From positions 62,001 through 126,000 of the forward strand of contig NZ_QULN01000003.1 of NCBI RefSeq assembly GCF_003481705.1: DNA of 64,000 nt, written 5' to 3'. The notes beneath the pieces are model-generated. The model saw only the letters and a list, made by a program, of their open reading frames with translations, was not told where the DNA came from and did no database searches. This DNA is from Butyricicoccus sp. OM04-18BH (GTDB taxonomy: Bacteria > Bacillota > Clostridia > Oscillospirales > Butyricicoccaceae). Positions 56,140-64,000 of this stretch are shown here, in pieces (within the stretch, counting starts at the first letter, position 1; every line of letters starts with the position of its first letter). A program made the translations under genes and the position numbers.

Positions 56140-57450
56140 TTACATTTTCCGGTTTGCCACCACGCGCAGGCCCGGAGCGTATTTCAGCCATTTTCCGCTG
56201 ATCAGGCGTGCGGCGAAGCAGATCGCGCGACACATCCAGTCGCCCACCATGGCGATCCAGATGCCGATCGCGCCCATACCGAAATGAACGGCGAGCAGAT
56301 AGCCGGCCGCAAGACGGATGAGCACCATGGACGCGATAGAGCACAGCATCGGGTAGCGTACATCGTTCGCGGCGCGGAGAATGTTCGGCAGCGAAAACGC
56401 CGCCGGCCAGAGCACGATCGCGCAGCCATTATGAATGGTGATCAGGATAAGTCCGAGCGCGAGCGCTTCAGGCGACACGCTGTACACCTTGAGGATGAGC
56501 GGCGTGAGCGCGATGGTCGTGATACAGGTCAGAGCCGTAACCGCATAGGTGATCTTCATCAGCTTTTTCGCCATGAATCTGCACTGTGCCTCGTCTCCCG
56601 CGCCGATGCACTGTCCGATGACCGTGATGATAGCAAGGCTCATCGCCTGCCCCGGAATGACCGCCACGGCATCCAGATTGTTCGCGAGCGCATTCGCGGT
56701 GATCTGCGTCGTGCCGAACAGAGCGATCATGCTCACAACGAGCACGCGGCCAAGCTGAAACAGACTGTTTTCCAGTCCGTTCGGCACGCCGATCTGTAAA
56801 ATGCGTCCGATCAGTCCGCCATCCGGGCGGAAGCGGCTGCCGCCGCGCAGGGAGACCGTGTGCTCAGGATTGAGCAGCAGGATCGTGATAACGACCGCCG
56901 CCGTGCCGCGCGAGATAACAGACGAGGTCGCCGCACCGGCAACGCCCCATTTGAGGCCGAAGATCATGATCGAGTTGCCGATCAGGTTGACGATGTTGAT
57001 CAGACCGGCGATGAGCATGGACACGCGCGAGTTTCCCTGTGCGCGGAACAGCGCCGCGCCTGCATTATAGATGGCGAGCACGGGATACGAGAACACGCTC
57101 ACGGTCAGGTAGGTCAGCGCGCTCTGCATGACGCTGTCCGTGATCGTACCGAACAGCAGCCGCAGCAGCGGCTCACGAAACGCCATGATGAGCGCCGAAA
57201 TCGCCAGTGAGATGACCGTTACGACCAGATACAGCTGTTTTGCTGCATCGCAGGCGCGCTTATTGTCGCGCGCACCGAGCAGCTGCGCTACCACGACCGC
57301 GCCGCCGGTCGCGAGCGCGGCGAAAATGTTGATAATGAGCACGTTTATCATATCGACGAGCGAAACGCCCGACACCGCCGCCTCGCCGCACGAGGAGACC
57401 ATGATGGTGTCCGCAAGACCGACCGTGATGGCGAGCACCTGCTCGAGCAC
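56140..57450 (-). CDS. MATE family efflux transporter
   Basis: A 436-residue protein from the GTG at 57450, with about eleven to twelve helices in two homologous halves; GANNLDAVAVIPGQAMSLAIITVIGQC-like blocks mark the second half. It exports cationic compounds in exchange for Na+ or H+. The reading frame and homology continue upstream (FITEKQLFPNSALKKLIWPL) to about 57513 but contain no ATG, GTG or TTG until 57450, so the true start is uncertain and may be non-canonical. Confidence 0.88.
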   Translation of the reverse strand: MLEQVLAITVGLADTIMVSSCGEAAVSGVSLVDMINVLIINIFAALATGGAVVVAQLLGARDNKRACDAAKQLYLVVTVISLAISALIMAFREPLLRLLFGTITDSVMQSALTYLTVSVFSYPVLAIYNAGAALFRAQGNSRVSMLIAGLINIVNLIGNSIMIFGLKWGVAGAATSSVISRGTAAVVITILLLNPEHTVSLRGGSRFRPDGGLIGRILQIGVPNGLENSLFQLGRVLVVSMIALFGTTQITANALANNLDAVAVIPGQAMSLAIITVIGQCIGAGDEAQCRFMAKKLMKITYAVTALTCITTIALTPLILKVYSVSPEALALGLILITIHNGCAIVLWPAAFSLPNILRAANDVRYPMLCSIASMVLIRLAAGYLLAVHFGMGAIGIWIAMVGDWMCRAICFAARLISGKWLKYAPGLRVVANRKM

Positions 57451-57523
57451 GAGCGGCCAGATGAGTTTTTTGAGTGCAGAATTAGGGAACAGCTGCTTTT
57501 CCGTGATAAATACGCCTTCTTTC

Positions 57524-58009
57524 TTACAAAATCACACGGTATGCCTCAACGAGCCGTTCAAACGTCCACGCGGCGTTCGCCGGACTGGTCGAGGGCAGCA
57601 CCGTGATCGGTACATGGGTTTTGGGTTGGATCAGCTTTCTGTAAAGCTCACCTGACTTGCCGCCGGTAGCGAAGATACGCTCGATTTTGCTCTCGCGGAG
57701 CAGGCGGCCGATGTCATTCGGCTCAGCGTTTCTGATCGAGGTGTCCGACGCGCCTGCGATGTCGCATTTCGCGACGGTGTCCCAGAGCGCAATGTGGTGC
57801 CTGTGGCACATTTCGCGCTTTTCTTCGATGGTTTCGGGCGTTTTCTCGCCCAGAACGGCCGCAAGCACCGGCCAGAAGCGGTTGCGCGGATGGCCGTAGA
57901 AAAAGTGCGCCTCGCGCGAGGCCGGACTCGGCAGCGAACCGAGCAGCAGCACGCGCGACTCCGCATCGTAAAGCGGCGGAATGTCGTGCACGATGGTTTC
58001 CAGCTTCAT
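57524..58009 (-). CDS. DNA-deoxyinosine glycosylase (hypoxanthine-DNA glycosylase)
   Basis: A 161-residue uracil-DNA-glycosylase-superfamily enzyme. GSLPSPASREAHFFYGHPRN at about residues 25-44 and LPSTSPANA near the end are the conserved active-site blocks. It removes hypoxanthine from deaminated adenine, complementing MutY next door. GGAGTG precedes the ATG and the gene is 4 bp after mutY's stop. Confidence 0.9.
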   Translation of the reverse strand: MKLETIVHDIPPLYDAESRVLLLGSLPSPASREAHFFYGHPRNRFWPVLAAVLGEKTPETIEEKREMCHRHHIALWDTVAKCDIAGASDTSIRNAEPNDIGRLLRESKIERIFATGGKSGELYRKLIQPKTHVPITVLPSTSPANAAWTFERLVEAYRVIL

Positions 58010-58013
58010 TTTG

Positions 58014-59058
58014 TCACTCCTCCAGAACGGACAGGAACGCCCGGAACGCGCTCGGCAGCGCATAGCTCTCGCGAAGCGCCTGCGGCGTGACGAAGGTCAG
58101 TCCCTCCGGTTTTTCCGCGAGCGTCACCTCAAAGCCGCTCATGTGCCACTCAACGTGCGTGAAAACGTGCTTCGCGCCGCGCAGAGAGAGCAGCTTTTCG
58201 ACCTGCCATCCGCGCGCGCTGAGACGCGCGCGAAGCTCGTCCGCGCCGGTCTTTCCCTCGAGCGAGGGCAGCTCCCACAGGCCTGCGAGCAGACCGGTCT
58301 TCGGGCGGCGGCAGATGCCGACCTCCTCCCCGCACCGCACGAGCAGCACGGTTCGCTCCTCGATGCGGCGCGCTCTTTTCGCGGCGCGGACCGGCAGGAT
58401 TTCCGCATGACCATGATGATACCCAAGGCACAGATGCTGCACCGGGCAGCTGCCGCAGCGCGGTGCGCCGTTCGGCAGACAGACCATCGCGCCAAGCTCC
58501 ATCAAGGACTGGTTAAAGTCGCCGGGACGGTCCTCCGGCGTGATCTCCGAAAAAATGACCAGTCGTTCGTTTTTTCTGTTTTGCGTCCGTAATCGGCGTA
58601 AAATCGTCGTTCAGCCGTGCTGCGACACGCATAACGTTGCCGTCTACCGCCGGGACGCACAGACCGAAGCCGATGGACGCGACCGCGCCTGCGGTATATT
58701 CTCCGACGCCCGGCAACGCCAGAAGCGCCTCATAATCCGCCGGGAGCGTGCCGCCGTACCGCTCGCAGACCAGCTGCGCGGCCCGGTGCAGATTGCGCGC
58801 GCGGCTGTAATAGCCGAGCCCCTCCCACAGCTTGAGCACCTGCGCCTCATCCGCCGCGGCGAGCGCACGAACATCCGGAAACGCCTGCATCCACCGCTCG
58901 TAATAGCCGCGCACGGCCTCGACGCGCGTCTGCTGGAGCATGATCTCGCTCACCCAGACGCGGTAGGGCACAGGTTCGCGCCGCCAGGGCAGGTCTCGGT
59001 GTCCCTCGTCGTACCACTGGAGCAGCGGCTCGACGATCGCCTTCGTCACGCCGCTCAA
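58014..59058 (-). pseudogene. mutY: Adenine DNA glycosylase MutY, interrupted by a frameshift
   Basis: The N-terminal part (from 59058) has LPWRREPVPYRVWVSEIMLQQTRVE, the helix-hairpin-helix LPGVGEYTAGA and the catalytic VDGNVMRV, then changes frame at the poly-T tract 58570-58575 (six A on the coding strand). Removing one base there continues as NERLVIFSEITPEDRPGDFN into an intact C-terminal part with the 4Fe-4S cysteines (CLPNGAPRCGSCPVQHLC) and the NUDIX-like MutT domain. It may be real loss, slippage or a sequencing error. It overlaps the thioesterase by 4 bp. Confidence 0.85.
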
Positions 59059-59477
59059 TGCTTCATATCGTCCAGCGTTGCGCCGGTGTAGAACATGGTA
59101 AACGTCGCGTCCGCGATGTGCTTGCCCTCGTCGTCGTGCACCTCGACCATGAACACCGAGGTCTTTCTGCCGCGCTTGCGCTCATACGCAACAGCGGTCA
59201 GCCTATGACCGGCGCGGCCGGGACGGTAGTAGTTGATGCTGCTGTCGAGCGTGACCGCGACCGTGCCCTGCGAGGCCGCCGCCGAGCCGGCCGCAATGTC
59301 GCAGAGCGTAAAGATCGTGCCGCCGTGCGCCATGCCGAGCGGATTGAGCAGCTCATCGGTCAGCTCGACCTCGACCGTCGCGCCGCCGTCCTTGTCGAGC
59401 GTGATAACGTGCATATTCATCAGCTTGTTCAGACCGTTCGCGTTCTGACGCAGCTTGAGGATTTCTGCTATCTCCAT
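59055..59477 (-). CDS. PaaI-family hotdog-fold thioesterase
   Basis: A 140-residue acyl-CoA thioesterase. NPLGMAHGGTIFTLCDIAAGSAA is the hotdog active-site helix region with the conserved G-G and the Asp; SSINYYRPGRAGHRL follows. Its substrate could be a phenylacetyl- or other acyl-CoA but cannot be specified. AAGGAGA precedes the ATG. Confidence 0.9.
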   Translation of the reverse strand: MEIAEILKLRQNANGLNKLMNMHVITLDKDGGATVEVELTDELLNPLGMAHGGTIFTLCDIAAGSAAASQGTVAVTLDSSINYYRPGRAGHRLTAVAYERKRGRKTSVFMVEVHDDEGKHIADATFTMFYTGATLDDMKH

Positions 59478-59503
59478 AATAATCTCCTTCTTTCTTTCCT
59501 GAT

Positions 59504-60301
59504 TTACAGATCAAAAACCGCACGGATCGTGCGGCATACGCCGTCCTCGTCATTCGACGGGCAGCGGTATTTCGCGAGTGCGGCGAGCTGCTCGTGCGCG
59601 TTCGCCATGGCATAGGACTCGCCCGCCGTGCGCAGCAGCTCGATGTCGTTGAGGTAATCGCCGAAGGCCATGCAGTCCGCCGTCGTGATGCCGAGCGTGC
59701 CGCACAGCTCCTCGAGCGCCCCGCCCTTGCTCACGCCGGTCCGCATGAGGTCGACCCAGTCCGTGCCCGAGAGCGCGAGCTGCGCCCGTCCGGCAAAGCC
59801 GGCAAACGCCGGCATGAGCACCTGCTCGGCGCGTCCGGCGCAGAACAGCGCGACCTTGCAGATCGGCTCGCGCGAGGCGAATTCCGCAAGATCGGGCACC
59901 TCGGTGCAGCGCGCACAGTACATATTGAAATTCCGCACCGCCTCAGCAGACGAATTTTTCTCGTAAAATGCGCCGCTCCGGGCGGAAATGACCATATAGA
60001 CCCCGGGCAGCGTGCGCACCCGCTCAATGGCGTCGAGCACAACCTCCCGCGGCATGGCGGAAAAGCCGACGCACTCCGAGCCGTCGCAGATCATCGCGCC
60101 GTTCTCGCTGATATACATAAGCTCGTCCGCGATCTCGCCGAACTGCTCGTAGAGTGTGTAAAACTGGCGGCCCGAGGCCGGAGCGAAGCGCACGCCGCGC
60201 TCATGCAGCGCGCGCACGAGCGGAAACAGACCCTCGGGCAGCTGCTTGCGGCTGTCGAGCAGCGTACCGTCCATGTCCGCGGCAATCAGTCTGATGTTCA
60301 T
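59504..60301 (-). CDS. Cof-type HAD-IIB family phosphatase
   Basis: A 265-residue HAD phosphatase. DMDGTLLD (9-16), the SGRQFYTL segment and C-terminal FGDYLNDIELL with the GDxxND motif are clear, with a C2B cap between. The family dephosphorylates sugar phosphates, FMN or PLP; the substrate is unknown. The ATG overlaps the upstream membrane gene's stop by 4 bp. Confidence 0.93.
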   Translation of the reverse strand: MNIRLIAADMDGTLLDSRKQLPEGLFPLVRALHERGVRFAPASGRQFYTLYEQFGEIADELMYISENGAMICDGSECVGFSAMPREVVLDAIERVRTLPGVYMVISARSGAFYEKNSSAEAVRNFNMYCARCTEVPDLAEFASREPICKVALFCAGRAEQVLMPAFAGFAGRAQLALSGTDWVDLMRTGVSKGGALEELCGTLGITTADCMAFGDYLNDIELLRTAGESYAMANAHEQLAALAKYRCPSNDEDGVCRTIRAVFDL

Positions 60302-61011
60302 GCTCTTCCTCCCGAAATCTCTTCCTCCAGCTCCTCGCGCTCCTCCTCGATGAACATGATGAGGAACACGGCCGCGAGCGGCACGAGCGTCAGCAGCAGC
60401 GCCTTCTCCCCGACTGCATTTGTCACCAGCGCGCCGATCGCGCCGCCGAGGATGAAAACAAGGATGATCGAATAGTAATTCTTCATTTTTCTCGCGGCGC
60501 CGCGGTCTCCCGTCTGCCGCCAGATGACAAGCTGCTCGGTTCCCGAACGCAGATTGCCCGTGCACATGGTGGTCGCGAAGGCGCTGCCGCGCACTTTGCG
60601 GAAGGTCTCGACCTGCATGGCGCAGACGAACGAGATGATGATGTTGACCATGGCGTTCGCGGACTGCGGCAGCAGAGCGGCGATCGTCACGAGCACCATT
60701 TCGCCCAGAACGACGATCTGGCGCCAGTGAATGTTGATGTCGCGGTTCTGACGCGACTTGAAGCGGCGCTTGACGAGCTCGGCGGACAGCACGCCGAACG
60801 CAAACGCCACGATCGGCAGCAGATAGCGCAGCGCCTTTTCAAAATCGCCCTCGGCGAGATGTGCGCCGAGCAGCACGATATTTCCCGTTTCGGCGTTCGC
60901 AAACACGCCGCCGCGGCAAAGATAGGTATAGGCATCAAAAAAGCCGCCTGCGAGCGCAAGAAGCAGCCCCAGAACGAGCGACTCGGACATCTGTCCCTTA
61001 ACTTTTTTCAC
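60298..61011 (-). CDS. YoaK (DUF1275) family membrane protein
   Basis: A 237-residue protein with about six helices and the family blocks GGFFDAYTYLCRGGVFANAETGN and SFVCAMQVETFRKVRG with TMCTGNLR. DUF1275 members are small-molecule or ion transport-like proteins of unknown function. The GTG at 61011 is chosen because GGAGGG lies just upstream. The C-terminus is strongly acidic (EEEREELEEE). Confidence 0.88.
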   Translation of the reverse strand: MKKVKGQMSESLVLGLLLALAGGFFDAYTYLCRGGVFANAETGNIVLLGAHLAEGDFEKALRYLLPIVAFAFGVLSAELVKRRFKSRQNRDINIHWRQIVVLGEMVLVTIAALLPQSANAMVNIIISFVCAMQVETFRKVRGSAFATTMCTGNLRSGTEQLVIWRQTGDRGAARKMKNYYSIILVFILGGAIGALVTNAVGEKALLLTLVPLAAVFLIMFIEEEREELEEEISGGRA

Positions 61012-61031
61012 GGTCTTTCCCTCCGTTTTTC

Positions 61032-61067
61032 CTGAGGACAGCACCGCACAATAACAGCGGTATCGTC
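61032..61067. repeat. Short hairpin matching the ends of the 162-bp palindrome
   Basis: AGGACAGCACCGCACAATAA joined to CAGCGGTATCGTCCT forms a hairpin whose two arms resemble the outer ends of the element at 23428-23589 (GGCAACACCGCACAATT and GCGGTATTACC). It may be an internally deleted copy, in the leader of the YoaK gene. Confidence 0.5.
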
Positions 61068-61077
61068 CTATGAAACC

Positions 61078-61106
61078 ATTATAGCATATCCGCGAATGAA
61101 TTGCAC
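61078..61106 (-). promoter_or_regulatory. sigma-A promoter for the YoaK-HAD unit
   Basis: Minus-strand GTGCAA (61101-61106), 17-bp spacer, TATAAT (61078-61083). Confidence 0.6.
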
Positions 61107-61139
61107 AAAATCGCCGTGCAAATATTGTACAATTTTCCC

Positions 61140-61167
61140 TTGACAAGCGGTGTTTTCATGATACAAT
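61140..61167 (+). promoter_or_regulatory. sigma-A promoter for the folate transporter leader
   Basis: TTGACA (61140-61145), 16-bp spacer, TACAAT (61162-61167), about 14 bp before the THF riboswitch. Confidence 0.85.
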
Positions 61168-61180
61168 TAGAACAGAAAAA

Positions 61181-61286
61181 GCAGAGTAGACTGCAATGCG
61201 TTAAGTGCCGCTGAGACGGGGAGTTGTTCAGCGGACGAAAGGGACCGAGTCCCCTGCGGTATTGCAGCCGCATCCCGCTGCTGCAA
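61181..61286 (+). ncRNA. THF (tetrahydrofolate) riboswitch
   Basis: The leader has the THF aptamer's conserved order: GCGTTAAGTGCCGCTGAGAC, then GGGGAGTTGTTCAGCGGACG, GAAAGGGACC, GGTATTGCAGCCGCATC, and a closing helix near the ends (GCAG...CTGC). It stands just before a folate-transporter gene. A small hairpin follows (61290-61307) and the ribosome site GGAGGT is 10 bases before the ATG, suggesting control of translation or termination by reduced folates. Confidence 0.9.
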
Positions 61287-61350
61287 CTGTTTAGGCATCT
61301 CCTAAATCGCTGTGGCAACAGATGAATTTATTATGGAGGTGTCTTTTTCT

Positions 61351-61944
61351 ATGTCCAAAAAGCAGAATATCTTCGTCCGCTCGCTGCATGAGCTGAAGAG
61401 CACGCGCTGCATCGCCGTGACCGCCCTGCTCATCGCCATCAACATCACGCTCGACCTGCTCGGCCTGACCATCAAGCTGCCGCCCAATCTGCGCATCGGC
61501 TTCGGCTTTCTTTGCAACGCAGCCATCGGCATGCTGTTCGGCCCGGTCGTCGGCATGATGGCCGGCGTGTGCACGGATGTGCTCGGCTATTTCGCCGGCA
61601 ACCTGTCCATGGGCGCGTACTTTCCCGGCTACACGCTGACCGCGGTGGTCGGCGGCCTGATCTGGGGTCTGTGGCTGTATCCGCGTAAGATCACCGTCTG
61701 GCGCGCCATCGGCGCAAAGGCCTGCATCAACGTGTTCTGCAACATCTGCCTGAACACGCTCTGGCTGACCATCACCGGCGGCAAGGCGATGAGCCTGCTG
61801 CTCGTCACGCGCGTGCCGAAGAACCTCATTCTCCTCCCGCTCGAGATCGTACTCGTCTACGTCGTCATGCGTCTCGTCTGCCGCATCTACAGCGCTCTGC
61901 CGGGCACGGTCGCCGAGACCACCGCGTCCGACTCCGCGCAGTAA
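61351..61944 (+). CDS. folT: Folate ECF transporter S component (FolT)
   Basis: A 197-residue membrane protein with about five or six helices. IAVTALLIAINITLDLLGLTI and LRIGFGFLCNAAIGMLFGPVVG are FolT-like, including the AIGMLFGPVVGMMAGVCTD signature. It binds folates and works with a shared EcfAA'T module located elsewhere. Its THF riboswitch supports the substrate assignment. The ATG at 61351 is chosen because of GGAGGT upstream. Confidence 0.93.
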   Translation: MSKKQNIFVRSLHELKSTRCIAVTALLIAINITLDLLGLTIKLPPNLRIGFGFLCNAAIGMLFGPVVGMMAGVCTDVLGYFAGNLSMGAYFPGYTLTAVVGGLIWGLWLYPRKITVWRAIGAKACINVFCNICLNTLWLTITGGKAMSLLLVTRVPKNLILLPLEIVLVYVVMRLVCRIYSALPGTVAETTASDSAQ

Positions 61945-61969
61945 GCACGCCGGACTCATATGATTTTTC

Positions 61970-61996
61970 AGCCGTCCGCTCCCCGGGCGGCTTTTA
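61970..61996 (+). terminator. Intrinsic terminator after folT
   Basis: GCCGTCCG-CTCC-CCGGGCGGC with TTTTA following, about 26 bp after the folT stop codon. It abuts the dispersed module. Confidence 0.75.
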
Positions 61997-62000
61997 TCTT

Positions 62001-62178
62001 GCCGAAAAGCTCACGCTTTTCCGGCAGATGTGTTCTGACTGCGCAGAACACAGACGTCCGAAAGTTCCTGTGCAGAAACTTTCTCCCTCTCAAAGTAAAG
62101 AAACCGAGGCGCATGTCCCCGGTTTCTTTGCGTTTGCACAGCAAACGCTTTTTCATGCGCGCTGCCGCGCGACAGTCA
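62001..62178 (+). repeat. Dispersed hairpin module (longest copy)
   Basis: The 433-bp gap between folT and the last gene holds no gene. This module begins GCCGAAAAGC-TCAC-GCTTTTCCGGC, has a variable middle, CCCCGGTTTCTTT, the triloop hairpin GCGTTTGC-ACA-GCAAACGC (62130-62148), TTTTTCATGCGCGCTGCC and ends near GCGCGACAG. The parts and their order match 23592-23755, and inverted 19829-19915 and 14805-14888. Confidence 0.7.
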
Positions 62179-62377
62179 CTGTATTTACTACGGCGGCTTT
62201 CTTTTGCGCTATTTTCCTTTTGTTCTGTGATTTTGACGAAATTGTTCTATGCAAGCGCCCGTTTTTTTGGTATACTATATACGATAGGAGACGAACGGCG
62301 CGACTGACCGCCTTTTCGCCTGAAAAAGACGCTTTTCCGCTCGCTGCTCCGTTCACTGAAAGGATGTGACCGCTTTT

Positions 62378-64000
62378 ATGAAACTGACAAAAGAGAGTAT
62401 CAAACATAACGCGTCCTGGAAGGGTTACCGCCTGCCGCAGTACGACATTGACGCCGTGCGCGAGTCTACGCACAAGGCCCCGACCTGGCTGCATTTCGGT
62501 GCAGGCAACCTGTTCCGCGCTTTTCCTGCGGTTCTGGCGCAGCGCCTGCTCACCGCAGGGCTGACCGATACCGGCATCATCTGCTGCGACGGCTACGATG
62601 AGGAGCTGATCGACCGCTGCTACCGCGCCTGCGACCATCTGTCGCTGTCCGTGACCCTGTATTCCAACGGCACCATCAACAAGGAGATCATCGCTTCCGT
62701 CACCGAGAGCCTCAAGCTCAGCGAGGACGGCGCACGCCTCAAGGAGGTCTTCGCCGCTCCCTCCCTCCAGATGGTCACCTTTACCATCACCGAGAAGGGC
62801 TACGCCATCCAGAACGATGCGCACGACTTCCTGCCCGACTACAAGGCCGACATGGAAGGCGGCCCGGACGCCTGCCGTTCGTTCTTCGGCAAGCTCGCGT
62901 CCCTGTGCCTCTCGCGCGTCCGCGCAGGCCTCGCTCCGCTCGCGCTCGTGTCTCTCGACAACTGCTCGGATAACGGCATTCGTCTCGAGCGCGCCATGCG
63001 CTACATGACCCAGGCCTGGATGCAGCACGGCTTTATCACCGAGGACGAGTATTTCGCCCTCATCAAGAAGAACACCTACCCGCTCTCCATGATCGACAAG
63101 ATCACGCCTCACCCGGACGAGCGCATCGCCAAGGCGCTCGCAGACGACGGTGTTGAGGGCGCGCAGCCGTTCGTTACCGAAAAGGGCTCGGTCGGCGCGA
63201 TCTACGTCAACTCGGAAAATCCGCACTACCTGCTCATCGAGAACGCCTTCCCGAACGGCCATCCGCCGCTCGAGCAGTGCGGCGTTATCATCACGCGCCG
63301 CGACATCGTCGAGAAGTCCGCGCAGATGAAGGTCGCGACCTGCATGAACCCGATGGACACCGCGCTCGGCATTTTCGGCTGCATGCTCGGCTACACGCAG
63401 GTCAGCGCAGAGATGAAGGACAAGGAGCTTGTCAACCTGATCACCCGTCTGAGCGAGAACGAGGCAATGCCGATGGTCGCAGACCCGGGCGTTATCGACC
63501 CCGAGGCATTCCTGCACGAGGTTCTGGGCGAGCGTTACCCGAACCCCTTCCTCCAGGATTCTCCGCAGCGCACCGCAACCGACACCTCCCGTAAGATCGC
63601 GCCGCGCTTCGGCACTACGCTGTACGCTTACTATAACTCCATGCTTCCGGCACACCGTGCGACCAAGCTGGTCTATATCCCGCTCGTGCTGGCAGGCTGG
63701 CTGCGTTATCTGGTCGGCGTTGATGATCGCGGCGACGCATTCGAGCTCAGCCCGGACCCGAACATCGAGCACGTCCGCAGCCTGATGGGCAACCCCAAGC
63801 TCGGCGACGAGTGCCCGGAGGCACAGCTGTATCCGCTGCTTGCGAACCGCTATTATTTCGGCGTCAACCTGTTCGAGATCGGCGTCGGCGAGACCGTTGT
63901 CCGCATGTTCAACGAGCTGAACCGCGGTCCGCGCGCAATCCGCGAGACCCTCAAGAAATACTGCGGCGAGGAAAAGACCGAAGAGTGGATCTTCGACTGA
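62378..64000 (+). CDS. Mannitol dehydrogenase-family oxidoreductase (fructuronate reductase-like)
   Basis: A 540-residue complete gene ending at the window's last base. HFGAGNLFRAFPAVLAQRLL near residue 39 is the NAD(P)-binding Gly/Arg motif, and the C-terminal half carries the KxxxxN/H catalytic region (VATCMNPMDTALGIFGC). Family members reduce D-fructuronate, D-altronate or fructose. A C-terminal position of TGA is confirmed. No uxu or uidA genes are nearby to fix the substrate. AAGGATGTGA precedes the ATG. Confidence 0.85.
   Translation: MKLTKESIKHNASWKGYRLPQYDIDAVRESTHKAPTWLHFGAGNLFRAFPAVLAQRLLTAGLTDTGIICCDGYDEELIDRCYRACDHLSLSVTLYSNGTINKEIIASVTESLKLSEDGARLKEVFAAPSLQMVTFTITEKGYAIQNDAHDFLPDYKADMEGGPDACRSFFGKLASLCLSRVRAGLAPLALVSLDNCSDNGIRLERAMRYMTQAWMQHGFITEDEYFALIKKNTYPLSMIDKITPHPDERIAKALADDGVEGAQPFVTEKGSVGAIYVNSENPHYLLIENAFPNGHPPLEQCGVIITRRDIVEKSAQMKVATCMNPMDTALGIFGCMLGYTQVSAEMKDKELVNLITRLSENEAMPMVADPGVIDPEAFLHEVLGERYPNPFLQDSPQRTATDTSRKIAPRFGTTLYAYYNSMLPAHRATKLVYIPLVLAGWLRYLVGVDDRGDAFELSPDPNIEHVRSLMGNPKLGDECPEAQLYPLLANRYYFGVNLFEIGVGETVVRMFNELNRGPRAIRETLKKYCGEEKTEEWIFD

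Noticed and set aside
62230..62285. Promoter for the mannitol dehydrogenase-family gene
   Set aside because: TATACT is present near 62270, but no acceptable -35 box lies 16-18 bp upstream, so no promoter is called.

Overview
The window is a high-GC (roughly 60%) chromosomal segment of a Gram-positive, spore-forming anaerobe of class Clostridia, most likely of the Oscillospiraceae/Butyricicoccaceae type. The evidence is the gene content: a SCIFF peptide with its radical-SAM maturase, the TIGR04086-YajC neighbourhood, an IspH-ribosomal protein S1 fusion, the sporulation proteins YunB and YtfJ/GerW, a DUF4364 protein, TPP and THF riboswitches, and the absence of outer-membrane genes. The taxon is an inference. 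Almost all genes are chromosomal core or metabolic genes. I see no phage, transposase, plasmid or CRISPR genes.

Layout. 1-11.2 kb (minus strand): recJ-rel-dtd-MBL hydrolase-hemZ with a sigma-A promoter before recJ, preceded by a GNAT gene-uvrB-uvrA unit that ends in its own terminator. 11.5-14.8 kb (plus): a DUF4364 regulator, an lrgA-lrgB pair, a long non-coding repeat (copy A), and a siroheme/4Fe-4S reductase-like gene. 14.9-20.5 kb (minus): the thiamine genes thiS-thiF / thiG-thiH-thiC behind a TPP riboswitch with terminator, interrupted by a plus-strand mscL and carrying arrays of perfect hairpins in two gaps. 20.5-24.9 kb: a MocR regulator, a marR-AEC transporter pair, and two poorly characterised genes. 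25-27.5 kb (minus): yajC-TIGR04086-scfA-scfB. 27.6-36.4 kb: a selenium/molybdenum block with selD (plus), repeat copy B, the minus-strand operon yqeB-modA-modB-modC-moaA-MOSC-moeA-like-mogA, and divergent yqeC. Together these supply the transport, pterin and selenium functions expected for a selenium-dependent molybdenum hydroxylase, although no hydroxylase gene lies in the window.

36.5-43 kb (minus): cysK, then ligA-gatC-gatA-gatB. 43-54.7 kb (minus): a long housekeeping and sporulation series running from an M50 protease through scpA-scpB, DUF2953, MmcQ, ytfJ, dacB, rluB, an RpiR regulator, a BaiN-like flavoprotein, cmk and plsC to the ispH-rpsA fusion, with yunB beyond. 54.9-56 kb (plus): an XRE regulator and a tRNA-Thr/tRNA-Tyr pair whose promoter carries a 10-bp dyad. 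56-61 kb (minus): a MATE transporter, a deoxyinosine glycosylase, a frameshifted mutY, a thioesterase, a HAD phosphatase and a YoaK-type membrane protein. 61-64 kb (plus): a THF riboswitch with a folate ECF S-component, then a complete mannitol dehydrogenase-family gene ending at the last base.

The least explained material is non-coding: two copies of a 0.45-0.54 kb element with nested terminal inverted repeats and base pairing preserved by compensating changes; a 162-bp imperfect palindrome with an internally deleted relative; and a dispersed family of modules built on hairpins with tiny A-rich loops.
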